NCBI GenBank assembly: GCA_030704615.1
Contig: JAKLZA010000010.1
Location: 1 to 64,000 of the forward strand
Direction: 5' to 3'
From: Takakia lepidozioides
Taxonomy: Eukaryota; Streptophyta; Takakiopsida; Takakiales; Takakiaceae
DNA: 64,000 nt
Each line of letters starts with the position of its first letter. Position 1 is the stretch's first letter. A model generated the notes under the pieces. It saw only the letters and a list, made by a program, of their open reading frames with translations. It was not told the DNA's origin and ran no database searches. Shown in pieces: positions 9,911-20,030 of this stretch. Made by a program: the position numbers and the translations under genes.

Positions 9911-11070
9911 GGATGACTGTAGACGGAGTGTCTGAGGACCCTGAGGCTAGTGATGAGCTAGGTGGTGCCAGAGATATACATGAGGATTCGGCTGTGTTGG
10001 ACTACCTCCGCACGGGAGACACGGCAGCCATTGTGACTGCCAGGGAGAGGGATCGGATCCTGCAACGAGCCAAGAGGTTCAAATGGGAGGGGATACACCT
10101 ACTTCGAGTGTGGGAGAGTGGTCGGGTGAGGATTGTGCCTCACCCCACACAGCGTGCACGGTTAGTGCGGCATGCCCATGAGGAGTTGGGGCATTTTGGA
10201 GTGCGACGCACTCACAGTTTACTGCAGGGGCAGTATTGGTGGCGTGGTATGCATACAGAGGTGCAACAGTTTGTGGCTAGGTGCATGGTGTGTGACAAGG
10301 TGCGTGCTTTGTTTAACGCCCCTACACCACAGTTGCATCCTTTACCTATCATGGGATTGGGCTACAGATGGAGTCTTGACTTCGCAGGACCGTTGCCACT
10401 GACTATGCGCCACCACAGATATGTGTTGGTGATGGTGGAGCACTTCTCCAAGTGGATTGAGTTGGTTCCATTGCCTGACAAGGCTAGTGAGGGGGCTGCG
10501 TATGCATTCTTGGATCGTGTGCTTAGCCGATTTGGTGCTCCAGCTGAGGTACTCACGGACCAAGGGAGAGAGTTCTTGGGGGAGTTTCAGGATTTGTGTG
10601 ATAAAGCCTTGATAGACCACCGCACCACTTCTCGGGATCATCCTGAGGCCGATGGCTTAGCAGAGAGAGTTGTTCAGACGGTGAAGAGGGGTTTGCGCAA
10701 GTATGGCTTGCAGAAGGGACACCTAGGAGATTGGGATCTTCAGGTTCCTTGGTTAGCCATGGGCTACAGGTTCAGCAAACAAGCATCACTTGCCTCCTTC
10801 TCACCATATTTCCTTCTCTTTGGCCGAGAGCCGGATTTGCCTGCAGCCATTCGTAGGGACACTGCTCAAGTCCTTAACCTTGACGATCCGGACGTGTGGG
10901 TACGTGCATGTGATCAGCATGCAGAGTTGGTCAAGAAAGTCATGCCCATGGCTTTTGAGAACCTTGCCATTGCACAGCACCGTGATACGTTGAGGTATGC
11001 CACTATACGTGGTGGAGGATATCGTCCTGGGGTTCGGAGGTTTAGCCCTGGTGACTATGTTTATTTGTAG
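9838..11070 (+). CDS. Integrase of DNMT-type Ty3 copy 1
   Basis: An HHCC zinc-binding domain is visible (H-EELGHFGV then CMVCDKV), followed by a DDE core: SLDFAGP, VLTDQGREF and ADGLAERVV carry the three acidic residues. After the core comes the GPY/F-like region with YRPGVRRFSPGDYVYL. The frame ends at TAG 11068-11070, where the second copy has CAG, so this stop is a point mutation and the ancestral protein continued into the PHD finger. No chromodomain is seen. Confidence 0.9.
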   Translation: MVPGWHASAFLCILAWGGHIGPTIGMTVDGVSEDPEASDELGGARDIHEDSAVLDYLRTGDTAAIVTARERDRILQRAKRFKWEGIHLLRVWESGRVRIVPHPTQRARLVRHAHEELGHFGVRRTHSLLQGQYWWRGMHTEVQQFVARCMVCDKVRALFNAPTPQLHPLPIMGLGYRWSLDFAGPLPLTMRHHRYVLVMVEHFSKWIELVPLPDKASEGAAYAFLDRVLSRFGAPAEVLTDQGREFLGEFQDLCDKALIDHRTTSRDHPEADGLAERVVQTVKRGLRKYGLQKGHLGDWDLQVPWLAMGYRFSKQASLASFSPYFLLFGREPDLPAAIRRDTAQVLNLDDPDVWVRACDQHAELVKKVMPMAFENLAIAQHRDTLRYATIRGGGYRPGVRRFSPGDYVYL

Positions 11071-11418
11071 CAGACTGCTCCTACGACTCTGGATGTTACT
11101 GCAGGGCGTGTTATTCTGAGGGTTCGAGAGGTGTTGCCCTCAGGGGTCCTGATCTTGGAGGGTCGGGATGGCATGACTTGGAAGGACCATGTGCGTAATT
11201 GTGCGCCATGTCACCTTCCCAATGTCGATGGCAGAGTTGACCCAAACTTGGCAGTGGTACCTGCAGGTTTGAGGTGCATGCTCTGTGGGTCTGCCAAAGG
11301 GGCAGCCACCATGCTGGTGTGTGATCGGTGCTCAAGGGGTTGGCATATGGGATGCTTGACACCACCTCTTGAGAAGGTTCCTGACGGAGATTGGTTGTGT
11401 CCACACTGCTTGGGATAG
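11071..11418 (+). CDS. C-terminal PHD finger of the integrase polyprotein
   Basis: The frame is continuous with integrase after the mutated stop. A short beta-rich stretch (VILRVREVLPSGVLILEG) leads to a classic C4HC3 PHD finger: CMLC, CDRC, GWHMGCL, DGDWLCPHC, then Gly and a stop. PHD fingers bind histone H3 tails, so it occupies the place and probably the job of the chromodomain in chromoviruses: steering integration to a chromatin state. The minus-strand copy has recognisable remains at the same place, so the domain is a family trait. Ligand specificity cannot be read from sequence. Confidence 0.88.
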   Translation, partial: QTAPTTLDVTAGRVILRVREVLPSGVLILEGRDGMTWKDHVRNCAPCHLPNVDGRVDPNLAVVPAGLRCMLCGSAKGAATMLVCDRCSRGWHMGCLTPPLEKVPDGDWLCPHCLG

Positions 11419-11680
11419 TGGCAGTGGACATGACTGGAGGCAGCTAACAAGACATGGGAGGCCAAGCTCATAGGAGTCAATACATGAGATCCCAAGCTCA
11501 AGTTCACAGGTTGCAAGACGGCGACTAACGATGGGGCAACTCTTGCACCCAGCCTCTTGATCTATCGAGTTTGAGTGTAGTAGGGATAGTGGTGGAGGAC
11601 TTAGTGAGGCTATGGTCACTATCACATCTTGTGGCTACCTGGACTTAGAGGGACCTAAGCACCAGCTAGGGGGGCGATTG
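11419..11680 (+). other. 3' untranslated region and polypurine tract of DNMT-type Ty3
   Basis: No ORF. It ends in CTAGGGGGGCGATTG directly before the 3' LTR, a good polypurine tract for plus-strand priming. The minus-strand copy has the same GGGGGCGATTG at its LTR edge (about 36971). Confidence 0.75.
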
Positions 11681-12355
11681 TGTGGAGCTCGCATTCCCAA
11701 GTCCAGTTCTCAGCTTTGCCACCAAAGCCACTATAACCTGCTCTTGACTGGTCCTCTTCCCAATCGTGCTTGCTCATGCATGTACACAATCTGAAACCAT
11801 CAAGGTGCTCTGGAATTACCTACAGTATGGTGCTTTCATCTCTGAAGCTGAAGATCGAATGCCAAGGTTTACCACCTCGTAACCCACATCGCCTCCGCTT
11901 CTAACAACCAAGAGCTCCACGGTGCTCCTTGCATAACAACTTGGTTTCTCTCATTCTCAAGCAAAAACCACAAGTGCTACAACTAACTCGTATCTAGCAC
12001 TCATAGATACGAGCTCATCTTTCTCGAGTGATAAAGAAGAAGAATACAAGCACAAGCTCATGCGAGCTCACAAAGCTGAAGCATAAACTCATGCATATAT
12101 AACCTCATCACTCAAATACAAGTCAAGCCAAGTGCACCCCACGCCATGGGGAATCCACACTACGGCGCCATAGCTAGGCGCGGTGAGGCTCAACTCGAGA
12201 AAGATGAGCCTCCCGCGCTTGCCGTGAAGATAACCACTCCAGGGCCTAAATCTGCCTTGACCCCTGGATTGACACTTGGGCCAATCCCAAATGTCAATAT
12301 GTAAAAGCTAGCTATTTCCTAGCTAGTTTCACACTAGTGGTAAAATAACTTGACA
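11681..12355 (+). repeat. 3' LTR of DNMT-type Ty3 copy 1
   Basis: Starts TGTGGAGCTC after the polypurine tract. It shares 11686-12192 with the 5' LTR and then continues with sequence lost from the 5' copy, ending around CTTGACA (12355). The outer end is set by similarity to 36720-36884 (TAGTTTCACACT then ACTTGAAAC) and by TG...CA form; it could be off by some bases. Confidence 0.75.
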
Positions 12356-14032
12356 CCCTTCTTTCTCCAAATCAATTATTTCTGGTGGAACTGCATGGAC
12401 AACTTGTGGTAACTCTGTGACAAGCCGATCATCTGGCTGTGATGGCTGTGATACTGAAGTAACTTCCTCTTCCCTCTCTGAAGGTCCCGCTTTCAATAAT
12501 AGCAGTTTTTTGTGCTGCTGTGCCCCTTCCTGCACAAGAGCTTGGGAAACATTATCATGCGGTTTCCGTGAAGCCAGTGGATCCGCCACTATAGTCTTTC
12601 CCCGCCTCTGTCTCTTAGTCTGGGGTTGCCCTGCCAGTCCACCCTCACTGTGTGAAGAGCCTTGCTCTTCCATTGCAGTGGTTTCAGTCTCAAACACTCC
12701 CATCTCGTTTCTTTCTCGAGCATCAAGTATGCCAGAATCAAGAATTATTTGAGCAATGATTGGGCCAGACACTATGATAGGAGACTTTGCGGCAGTGCCC
12801 TGTAATCTTTTCATCTCCTCTACCAGTGCATTGTACATTATGTCCGCCCATTCTACCTCTTCTCCTCTCAGGGCTTTGAGTATTTCCTCTGTGAAGGATC
12901 TGCTCAAATACTGTTGGTTCTGTTTCATGGCAAATAGAACGTTCAATACCTGGCCTATCTCCCTTAGCCCTGGGTACACGGCCTTGGTACAAGCATAAGC
13001 CTGAGTTTTAAAGAAACTCCCTTCTTGGAATAAGTCCCCTATTTGCAGTCTTGCCCTGTGCTCCTCCACATGCACCTGGCCTGTTGGCAATCGAAACAAT
13101 TGCTGTAGGTATAGGGGAGTAATTTCTAATTCAACTCCCTTCACCGTTGTTGCTCCTGTCCTAGGCTCAAAGTTCTGCAAGAATTGTAACATGTACTATC
13201 TATGGTGCAATGTCCAATCTTTGCTTTGCAATCCTTCCAATCGCAGCTCCTTCAGTAACTTTACCGCCTGTGGAGTAGCAATCGTTTGTTTCTGCAGGAT
13301 TGTGGTGCTCTTCACCCTGATTTCTTCCATTCCTCTCACTCTCTTCATTCTAGACCCACAGAAAGGTTTTGGCTGTAACAATTGAAGAAATGCCTGCAGG
13401 GCACAAAGCATAAACGTATGGTTGCCACAAAATGCTACGGGTAATTTCTTGTAAGCCTGCGGGGCTTGCAAGCATCGATCAAGAGAAAAGATTCGCTCTG
13501 TTCTTCTGTCCCTATGCCACTGCGTAAGTAATATTGCGAGCGTATAGTTTGTTGGTTCCTCCATAGCTTCAAAGCTATAGCATTGATGGTTTGTCCCGTC
13601 AAGACGCCCGTTACTTAGAACGACGCCGACTCTTGCGCTTAAATTCCCTCCAATTTCTTGATCCCTTTTCTGGCTTTCGATTGGCTGTAACCGCTGTGAC
13701 TGGATTTTAGATTTAATTTTCTTTAGTGGACTTTCCCTGCTGGACTGTCCACTAGGATAACACATGTGACAAGAATTTTGCTTTTCTGTACTTGCCGTTT
13801 GTTCTGTTGCCCTTTTTCCGTATTCATTAATGGGCCCGCCATTCATCCGAATTGATGTGCTAAGTAGGTATTTTGACGGCCATTCTTGTCCTCTTTCTTG
13901 ATGACACCTGTTCTTGCACTTCCTTCTCAGCTGTGTGTTGCGCCCTGACTTCCACGTGTCCCTTTCTAAACTGGCTTCCGTCCTTTCTTCTGCCGGCCAT
14001 TTCCCTGAAGTTATCATGCGTCCACCTGTCAC
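12332..14032 (-). pseudogene. Family A 3' domain after integrase, split by a stop
   Basis: Two adjacent frames (14032-13196 and 13192-12329) form one unit of over 560 residues: a basic N-terminal part (LRRKCKNRCHQERG), then a helical domain (LQFLQNFEPRTG, LYLQQLFRLPTG, EVEWADIMYNALVEEMKRL), then a basic and acidic tail (KRQRRGK). The second half aligns with family B at 34060-34650 (REFLENYNT, LAEVFHLPS, QIVDWASFLLKKLTQEL, LAKRARIN), so it is conserved coding sequence. It sits where Tat/Athila elements carry extra or env-like ORFs. I see no signal peptide or membrane segment. Its last codons run into the neighbouring LTR. Function unknown. Confidence 0.72.
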
Positions 14033-14045
14033 TGATTCTATGGAT

Positions 14046-14303
14046 TGTGTAACCCTACTAGACTATGTTGAGCTGTGACAGGCTGTGTCATACTGTGGTA
14101 CGCTGTGATAGGCTGTGTTGCACTGTGGTAAGCTGTGATACGCTGTGATACGCTGTGGTAGGTTGTGATAGGCTGTATTGCACCGTGTTGGGCTGTGATA
14201 TGCTGTGTCGCGCCTTGCTGGGCTGCGATAGGCTGTGTCGCGTCGTGCTGGGCTGTGATAGGCTGTGTCACGTCGTGATGGGCTGTGATAGGCTGTGTCG
14301 CTC
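14046..14303 (-). repeat. CACAGCC decamer minisatellite inside family A pol tail
   Basis: On the minus strand the units are of type ACACAGCCTATCACAGCCC, grouped into 30-bp blocks, so translation gives a ten-residue repeat (RDTAYHSPAR-like). It lies in frame behind integrase, and an equivalent array is at 63108-63440 in the plus copy. Confidence 0.85.
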
Positions 14304-14527
14304 TTGTTTAGCCCGCCCTGGTCATATATGCTCAGCTTAGCGACAAGTGCTCCATACTCCGTTGGTATCACTGGCGCCGCCCGTGACTGCTTTTGCGTTT
14401 CAACATGCAAATCATGCTGCAATGGTTTGTCATTGATACCACTGTACCCCTTCAACTTATTGGCATTGACTCTTCCCAGCATCTCTTTGTTAATGGTTTG
14501 TAACATGGCGGTGTTGTTATCATACAT
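14063..14527 (-). pseudogene. Integrase C-terminal tail with ten-residue repeats, family A minus copy
   Basis: Starts in the integrase C-terminal region (TINKEMLGRVNANKLKGYSG) and runs into the RDTAYHSP repeats. It ends at TAG 14063-14065 where the plus copy has CAG; beyond that stop the frame leads directly into the 3' domain (QSIESVTGGR). Ancestrally integrase, repeat tail and 3' domain were therefore one open frame. Confidence 0.75.
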
Positions 14528-14545
14528 CTTCTGTATGACATAAGA

Positions 14546-15537
14546 TCATTTCCATGGTGATTTAAGCTTAGAAGCTTTAATCTTTCCCTTCTTCTGCAAC
14601 CATAGAACCAAATCTCCCATCTTAAAAGTCTTTATCTTGCCTTCATCAAACTGTTCCTTTCTTTTCATCTGAATTCTGGTCATGTTATCAGCTGCATCAG
14701 CACGTACTTCTTCCACATGGTATAATTCATGTTTCCTGACCTTAATGGAATCTTGCAATTTCATTGTCTTTCCCCATTCCGTTCTCATGGTAGGTAACAG
14801 GAATTCCACTGGAAGTAAAGCTTTCATACCATAAACTAATTGGAATGGTGTATACTTAGTGGTGACTTTATATGAAGTCATGTATGACCACAAAGCTGTC
14901 AGCAGCTTTGTATCCCAATCCGTTCTGTTTGCATTGACTATCTTAGCCAAGATAGTACATAGTATTTTGTTGGTAGCCTCTGCCTGCCCATTACCCTGTG
15001 GGTAATATGTTGTACTCTTCCTATGCACAATCATGAACTCTTTAGTCAATAATTCAATGGTCTCATTAATGAAGTGACTTCCCTGATCACTGATAAATTC
15101 CAAGGGACAGCCAAATCGTGTAAGTATGTTCTCATACAGGAACCTTGCTGTGGACTTGGTTGTGTTGTCCCTCAAAGCTTTAGCTTCCACCCACTTCGTA
15201 GTATAATCAGTGGCTGTAATTATGTACCTGTTCTGTGTATTCTTGGCTGGTGGGTTAATTGGTCCAACAAAGTCTAGTCCCCATTTCTGAAATGGTTCCG
15301 TAGGCATTGTAGGATGCAAAGCCATCTTCCCAGATCTCTGCAAAGGTCCTAGCCTCTGACATTCATCACAACTCTGACAATACTTGTGTACATCTTTGAA
15401 CAAAGTAGGCCACCAGTAACCTGCATGTAGTATCTTCCTGCTGGTAGTCTCTTCTCCAAAATGACCTCCTGCCACTCCTTTATGAACTTCCTCCAAAACT
15501 TTATTAACTTCATGGTGGTATAAGCATCGCTTCAGCA
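14546..15537 (-). pseudogene. Integrase, family A minus copy, 3' side of MULE insertion
   Basis: HHCC region (EVHKGVAGGHFGEE, CQSCDECQRLG) and DDE core (WGLDFVGPI, FISDQGSHF, YPQGNGQAEATNK) are intact. The frame begins exactly at the MULE target duplication and ends at a TGA in KSPWK, where the plus copy has a Gly codon. The missing N-terminal part is at 23519 onward, beyond the MULE. Confidence 0.9.
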
Positions 15538-15548
15538 CTCCATCTGGT
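15538..15548. repeat. Left target-site duplication of MULE 1
   Basis: CTCCATCTGGT, identical to 23508-23518. The uninterrupted family A copy carries one instance between the GPDG and VLKRC codons. Confidence 0.9.
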
Positions 15549-15587
15549 GGGGGCTGCTATTTCATGAGCGGCATGAGCATGAGCAGA
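15549..15587 (+). repeat. Left terminal inverted repeat of MULE 1
   Basis: GGGGGCTGCTATTTCATGAG then CGGCATGAGCATGAGCAG. The right end read inverted shares GCTATTTCATGAGC and the ATGAGCGGC repeats but has one more copy of the motif, so the ends match imperfectly. Confidence 0.85.
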
Positions 15588-15727
15588 AAAAAAAAAAACA
15601 TGAGCAGACCATTGTAAGTCCACGGAAATAGGGTTAGGAGGCACGGAAATAGGGTCATGTGAAGTTGGAATGTGGCACCAGTGGACTTGAAATGCAACAT
15701 TTTATTGCATTTACTTGCCGAAAATGG

Positions 15728-16652
15728 CTAAGTCCCAGATCTGACTAGGCCCGGAACTGGAAAAATGGCGCCGAATTTCCGATTTTGGTGCCAGTCAGAT
15801 CTGGGACTTAGCCATTTTAGGCCCCGAACTAGAACAATGGCGTTTTTTTTGTTTTTTTTTTTTTTTTTCGGTGCCATTTTACCAGTTCGGGGCCTAAAAT
15901 GGCTAAGTCCCAGATCTGACTGGGCCCGGAACTGGCAAAATGGCGCCGAATTTCCGATTTTGGTGCCAGCCACTCTAGGGACTTAGCCATTTTCGGCCCT
16001 GAAAGTACCCACTGGCTATGCCTCTGCTTTCAAAAAACATGTGGTCAAACAAAAGTTGAGCCAATTGAACTCGTTCTAGTACTTGAGATGGAGAGTGGGT
16101 GAGGTCTGTATGGTGGAGTCTTTTAGCAAAGGTGCCATTGGCTTGACTTATATAACGTGATAGAATGGTTTCTCCTCTTTTCACCATTTCCGTATCACTA
16201 GAAGAAGACCTGCTTACATCTATAAGTGCAAGGTGTTAGCATAGTTAACACTTGTGTGTGGAAAAGAGCTTGATAGATAGCTCGTAAGTTACAAGCTGTT
16301 GCAGGGTTTGCAAGAAGAAAGTCTTGTGGTGTTTATGTACAAGAGGAGGTCTTCAAGAAGAGCATCATTGAAAGTTTGAGAGCTTGTGAAGAAGCTCTTG
16401 TTCTGCAAGTGTTGCAGGGTTTGAGGAGTTCAAGAAGAGCTCGGGTGTTAAGGAAGCAAGTGGTGCATGTGTGGAGTATGGTTTCAGCTTGTGGGAGTCT
16501 TCAACTTCCATTTTTCCTGTTCGGGGCCGAAAATGGCTAAGTCCCAGATCTGACTGGGCCCAGAACTGGAAAAATGGCGCCGAATTTCCGATTTTGGGTG
16601 CCAGTCAGATCTGGGACTTAGCCGTTTTCGGCCCGGAACTAGAAAAATATCC

Positions 16653-16696
<44 letters not shown>

Positions 16697-17593
16697 CGGC
16701 GCGATTTATCCAGTTCGGGGCCGAAAATGGCTAAGTCCCAGATCTGACTGGGCCCAGAAATGGAAAAATGGTGCCGAATTTCCGATTTTGGGTGCCAGTC
16801 AGATCTGGGACTTAGCCGTTTTCGGCCCCGAACAGGAAAAATGGCGTTTATTTATTTATTTTTATTTTCTTTTTATTTTATTTTCGGCGCCATTTTTCCA
16901 TTTCGGGGCCGAAAATGGCTAAGTCCCAGATCTGACTGGCACCAAAATCGGAAATTCGGCGCCATTTTTCCAGTCATGCAGGTAATTCGAAGAGCGGATG
17001 GATGGAAATCCGGCGCCGGATTACCATCCGCCAACTAGGTCGGCGCGCAAAATTTCCGTCATGCAGGTAATTCGAAGAGCGGATGGATGAAAATCCGGCG
17101 CCGGATTTCCATCCATCCGCTCTTGGAATTACCTGCATGACTGGAAAAATGGCGCCGAATTTCCGATTTTGGGTGCCAGTCAGATCTGGGACTTAGCCGT
17201 TTTCGGCCCCTAACAAGAAAAATGGCGTTTTTTTTTTTTTTTTTTTTTTTTCGGCGACATTTTTCCATTTCGTTGCCGAAAATGTCTAAGTCCCAGATCT
17301 GACTGGCACCAAAATCGGAAATTCGGCGCCATTTTTCCAGTCATGCAGGTAATTCCAAGAGCGGAGGGATGGAAATCCGGAGCCGGATTTCCATCCACCA
17401 GGTAAGTCGGCGCGCAAAATTTCCGTCATGCAGGTAATTCGAAGAGCGGATGGATGAAAATCCGGCGCCGGATTTCCATCCATCCGCTCTTGGAATTACC
17501 TGCATGACTGGAAAAATGGCGCCGAATTTCCGATTTTGGGTGCCAGTCAGATCTGGCACTTAGCCGTTTTCGGCCCCGACATGGAAAAATGGC

Positions 17594-17628
<35 letters not shown>

Positions 17629-17969
17629 GCGCCATTTTTCCATTTCGGGGCCGAAAATGGCTAAGTCCCAGATCTGACTTGCACCAAAATCGGAAATTCG
17701 GCGCCATTTTTCCAGTCATGCAGGTAATTCGAAGAGCGGATGGATGGAAATCCGGCGCCGGATTACCATCCGCCAACTAGGTCGGCGCGGAAAAATTTCC
17801 GTCGTGCAGGTAATTCGAAGAGCGGATGGATGAAAATCCGGCGCCGGATTTCCATCCATCCGCTCTTGGAATTACCTGCATGACTGGAAAAATGGCGCCG
17901 AATTTCCGATTTTGGGTGCCAGTCAGATCTGGGACTTAGCCGTTTTCGGCCCCGACATGGAAAAATGGC

Positions 17970-18008
<39 letters not shown>

Positions 18009-18095
18009 GCGCCTTTTTTCCATTTCGGGGCCGAAAATGGCTAAGTCCCAGATCTGACTTGCACCAAAATCGGAAATTCGGCGCCATTTTTCCAG
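15728..18095. repeat. MULE 1 palindrome region I: long hairpin modules with poly-T cores
   Basis: Repeated modules built from CGAAAATGGCTAAGTCCCAG, AGATCTGACTGG, AAAAATGGCGCCGAATTTCC and their complements, arranged as long hairpins. Several have pure T tracts of about 20-50 bases near the centre (around 15845, 16658, 17227, 17595, 17970). The stretch from 16010 to 16500 is unrelated single-copy sequence. ORFs here (MEKR-KKKKK) come from poly-T and are not genes. Confidence 0.88.
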
Positions 18096-20030
18096 TCATG
18101 CAGGTAATTCCAAGAGCGGATGGATGGAAATCCGGCGCCGGATTTCCATCCACCAGGTAAGTCGGCGCGCAAAATTTCCGTCGTGCAGGTAATTCGAAGA
18201 GCGGATGGATGGAAATCCGGCGCCGAATTTCCATCCGCCAGCTAGGTCGGCGCGCAAAATTTCCGTCGTGCAGGTAATTGGAAGAGCGGATGGATGGAAA
18301 TTCGGCACCGGATTTCCATCCGCAAGGTTGGTCGGAGAGCGGATGGATGGAGATCCGGCACCGGATTTCCATCCTGCAGGTAAGTGGAATCCCGGATGGA
18401 TGGAAGTCCGGCGCCGAATTTCCATCCTGCAGGTAATTCGAATCCCGGATGGATGGAAATTCGGCGCCGGATTTCCATCCAGCAGGTGGAATCCCGGATG
18501 GATGGAAATCCGGCGCCGAATTTCCATCCTGCAGGTAATTCGAATCCCGGATGGATGGAAATCCGGCGCCGGATTTCCATCCTGCAGGTAATTCGAATCC
18601 CGGATGGATGGAAATCCGGCGCCGGATTTCCATCCTGCAGGTAATTCGAATCCCGGATGGATGGAAATCCGGCGCCGGATTTCCATCCTGCAGGTAAGTG
18701 GAATCCCGGATGGATGGAAATCCGGCGCCGGATTTCCATCCTGCAGGTAAGTGGAAACCCGGATGGATGGAAATCCGGCGCCGGATTTCCATCCTGCAGG
18801 TAATTCGAATCCCGGATGGATGGAAATTCGGCGCCGGATTTCCATCCTGCAGGTAATTCGAATCCCGGATGGATGGAAATTCGGCGCCGGATTTCCATCC
18901 TGCAGGTAATTCGAATCCCGGATGGATGGAAATTCGGCGCCGGATTTCCATCCTGCAGGTAATTCGAATCCCGGATGGATGGAAATTCGGCGCCGGATTT
19001 CCATCCAGCAGGTAAGTGGAATCCCGGATGATTGGAAATTCGGCGCCGAATTTCCGTCCAGCAGGTAATTCGAATCCCGGATGGATGGAAATTCGGCGCC
19101 GCATTTCCATCCAGCAGGTTATTGGAATCCCGGATGGATCGAAATCCGGCGCCGAATTTCCATCCTGCAGGTATTTCATCGCTGAGAATTACCTTCCTGC
19201 AGGTAATTCTGATCAATGAATTACCTTCCTGTAGGTAATTCTCAGCGATGAATTACCTTCCTGCAGGTAATTCTGAGCGAGGAATTACCTTCCTACCTTC
19301 GTCGATAAGAATTACCTGTAGGAAGGTAATTCATCGCTGAGAATTACCTGCAGGAAGGTAATTCATCGATCAGAATTACCTGCAGGAAGGTAATTCTCAG
19401 CGATGAAATACCTGCCTAATGGAAATTCGGCGCCGAATATCCATACGCCAGCGATCCGACTTACCAGCTGGATGGAAATTCGGTGCCGGATTTCTATCCA
19501 TCCGGGATTCAACTTACCTGCTGGATGGAAATTCGGCGCCGAATTTCCATCCATCCGGGATTCGAATTACCTGCAGGATGGATATGCGGCGCCGGATTTC
19601 GATCGATCCGGGATTTCACTTACCTGCTGGATGGAAATTCGGCGCCGAATTTCCATCCATCCGGGATTCGAATTACCTGCAGGATGGATATGCGGCGCCG
19701 GATTTCGATCGATCCGGGATTTCACTTACCTGCTGGATGGAAATTCGGCGCCGGATTTCCATCCATCCGGGATTCGAATTACCTGCAGGATGGATATGCG
19801 GCGCCGGATTTCGATCGATCCGGGATTTCACTTACCTGCTGGATGGAAATTCGGCGCCGGATTTCCATCCATCCGGGATTCAACTTACCTGCTGGATGGA
19901 AATTCGGCGCCGAATTTCCATCCATCCGGGATTCGAATTACCTGCAGGATGGATATGCGGCGCCGGATTTCGATCGATCCGGGATTTCACTTACCTGCTA
20001 GATGGAAATTCGGCGCCGAATTTCCATCCG
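18096..20030. repeat. MULE 1 palindrome region II: 53-bp phased GGCGCC palindromes in two mirrored arms
   Basis: Each unit holds a perfect or near-perfect palindrome such as GGAAATTCGGCGCCGAATTTCC split around GGCGCC. The centres fall at 18357, 18410, 18463, 18512, 18565 and then every 53 bp to 19148, and again every 53 bp from 19429 to 20012. Spacers contain CTGCAGGTAATTCGAATCCC. The second arm carries the spacers in inverted orientation, with a core of AATTACCTTCCTGCAGGTAA units at 19170-19410. Long ORFs on both strands are by-products of the symmetry. Confidence 0.92.

Larger units (their letters stand above)
4646..12355 (+). mobile_element. DNMT-type Ty3/gypsy retrotransposon, copy 1
   Basis: Two near-identical LTR segments (4646-5152 and 11686-12192) flank a complete pol in the order zinc knuckles, protease, C5 DNA methyltransferase, RT, RNase H, integrase, PHD finger. 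RT-RNase H before integrase places it in Ty3/gypsy. I noticed only three substitutions between the shared LTR parts (near 4857, 4917 and 5035), so insertion looks recent. The copy is nevertheless defective: the end of the 5' LTR, the primer site and most of Gag are deleted, the DNMT-tail and RT-integrase junctions are frameshifted, and a stop precedes the PHD finger. Confidence 0.88.

Noticed and set aside
11068-11070. A second programmed readthrough stop before the PHD finger
   Set aside because: Copy 2 has CAG at the position, and the context UAG-CAG-ACU does not fit the CARYYA consensus, so it is a point mutation.
15765-18160. Poly-Phe and poly-Lys ORFs
   Set aside because: They are translations of long T tracts.
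18096-20030. CRISPR-like array
   Set aside because: Regular spacing, but the spacers are near-identical, the units are palindromes, and no cas genes exist in this eukaryotic sequence.
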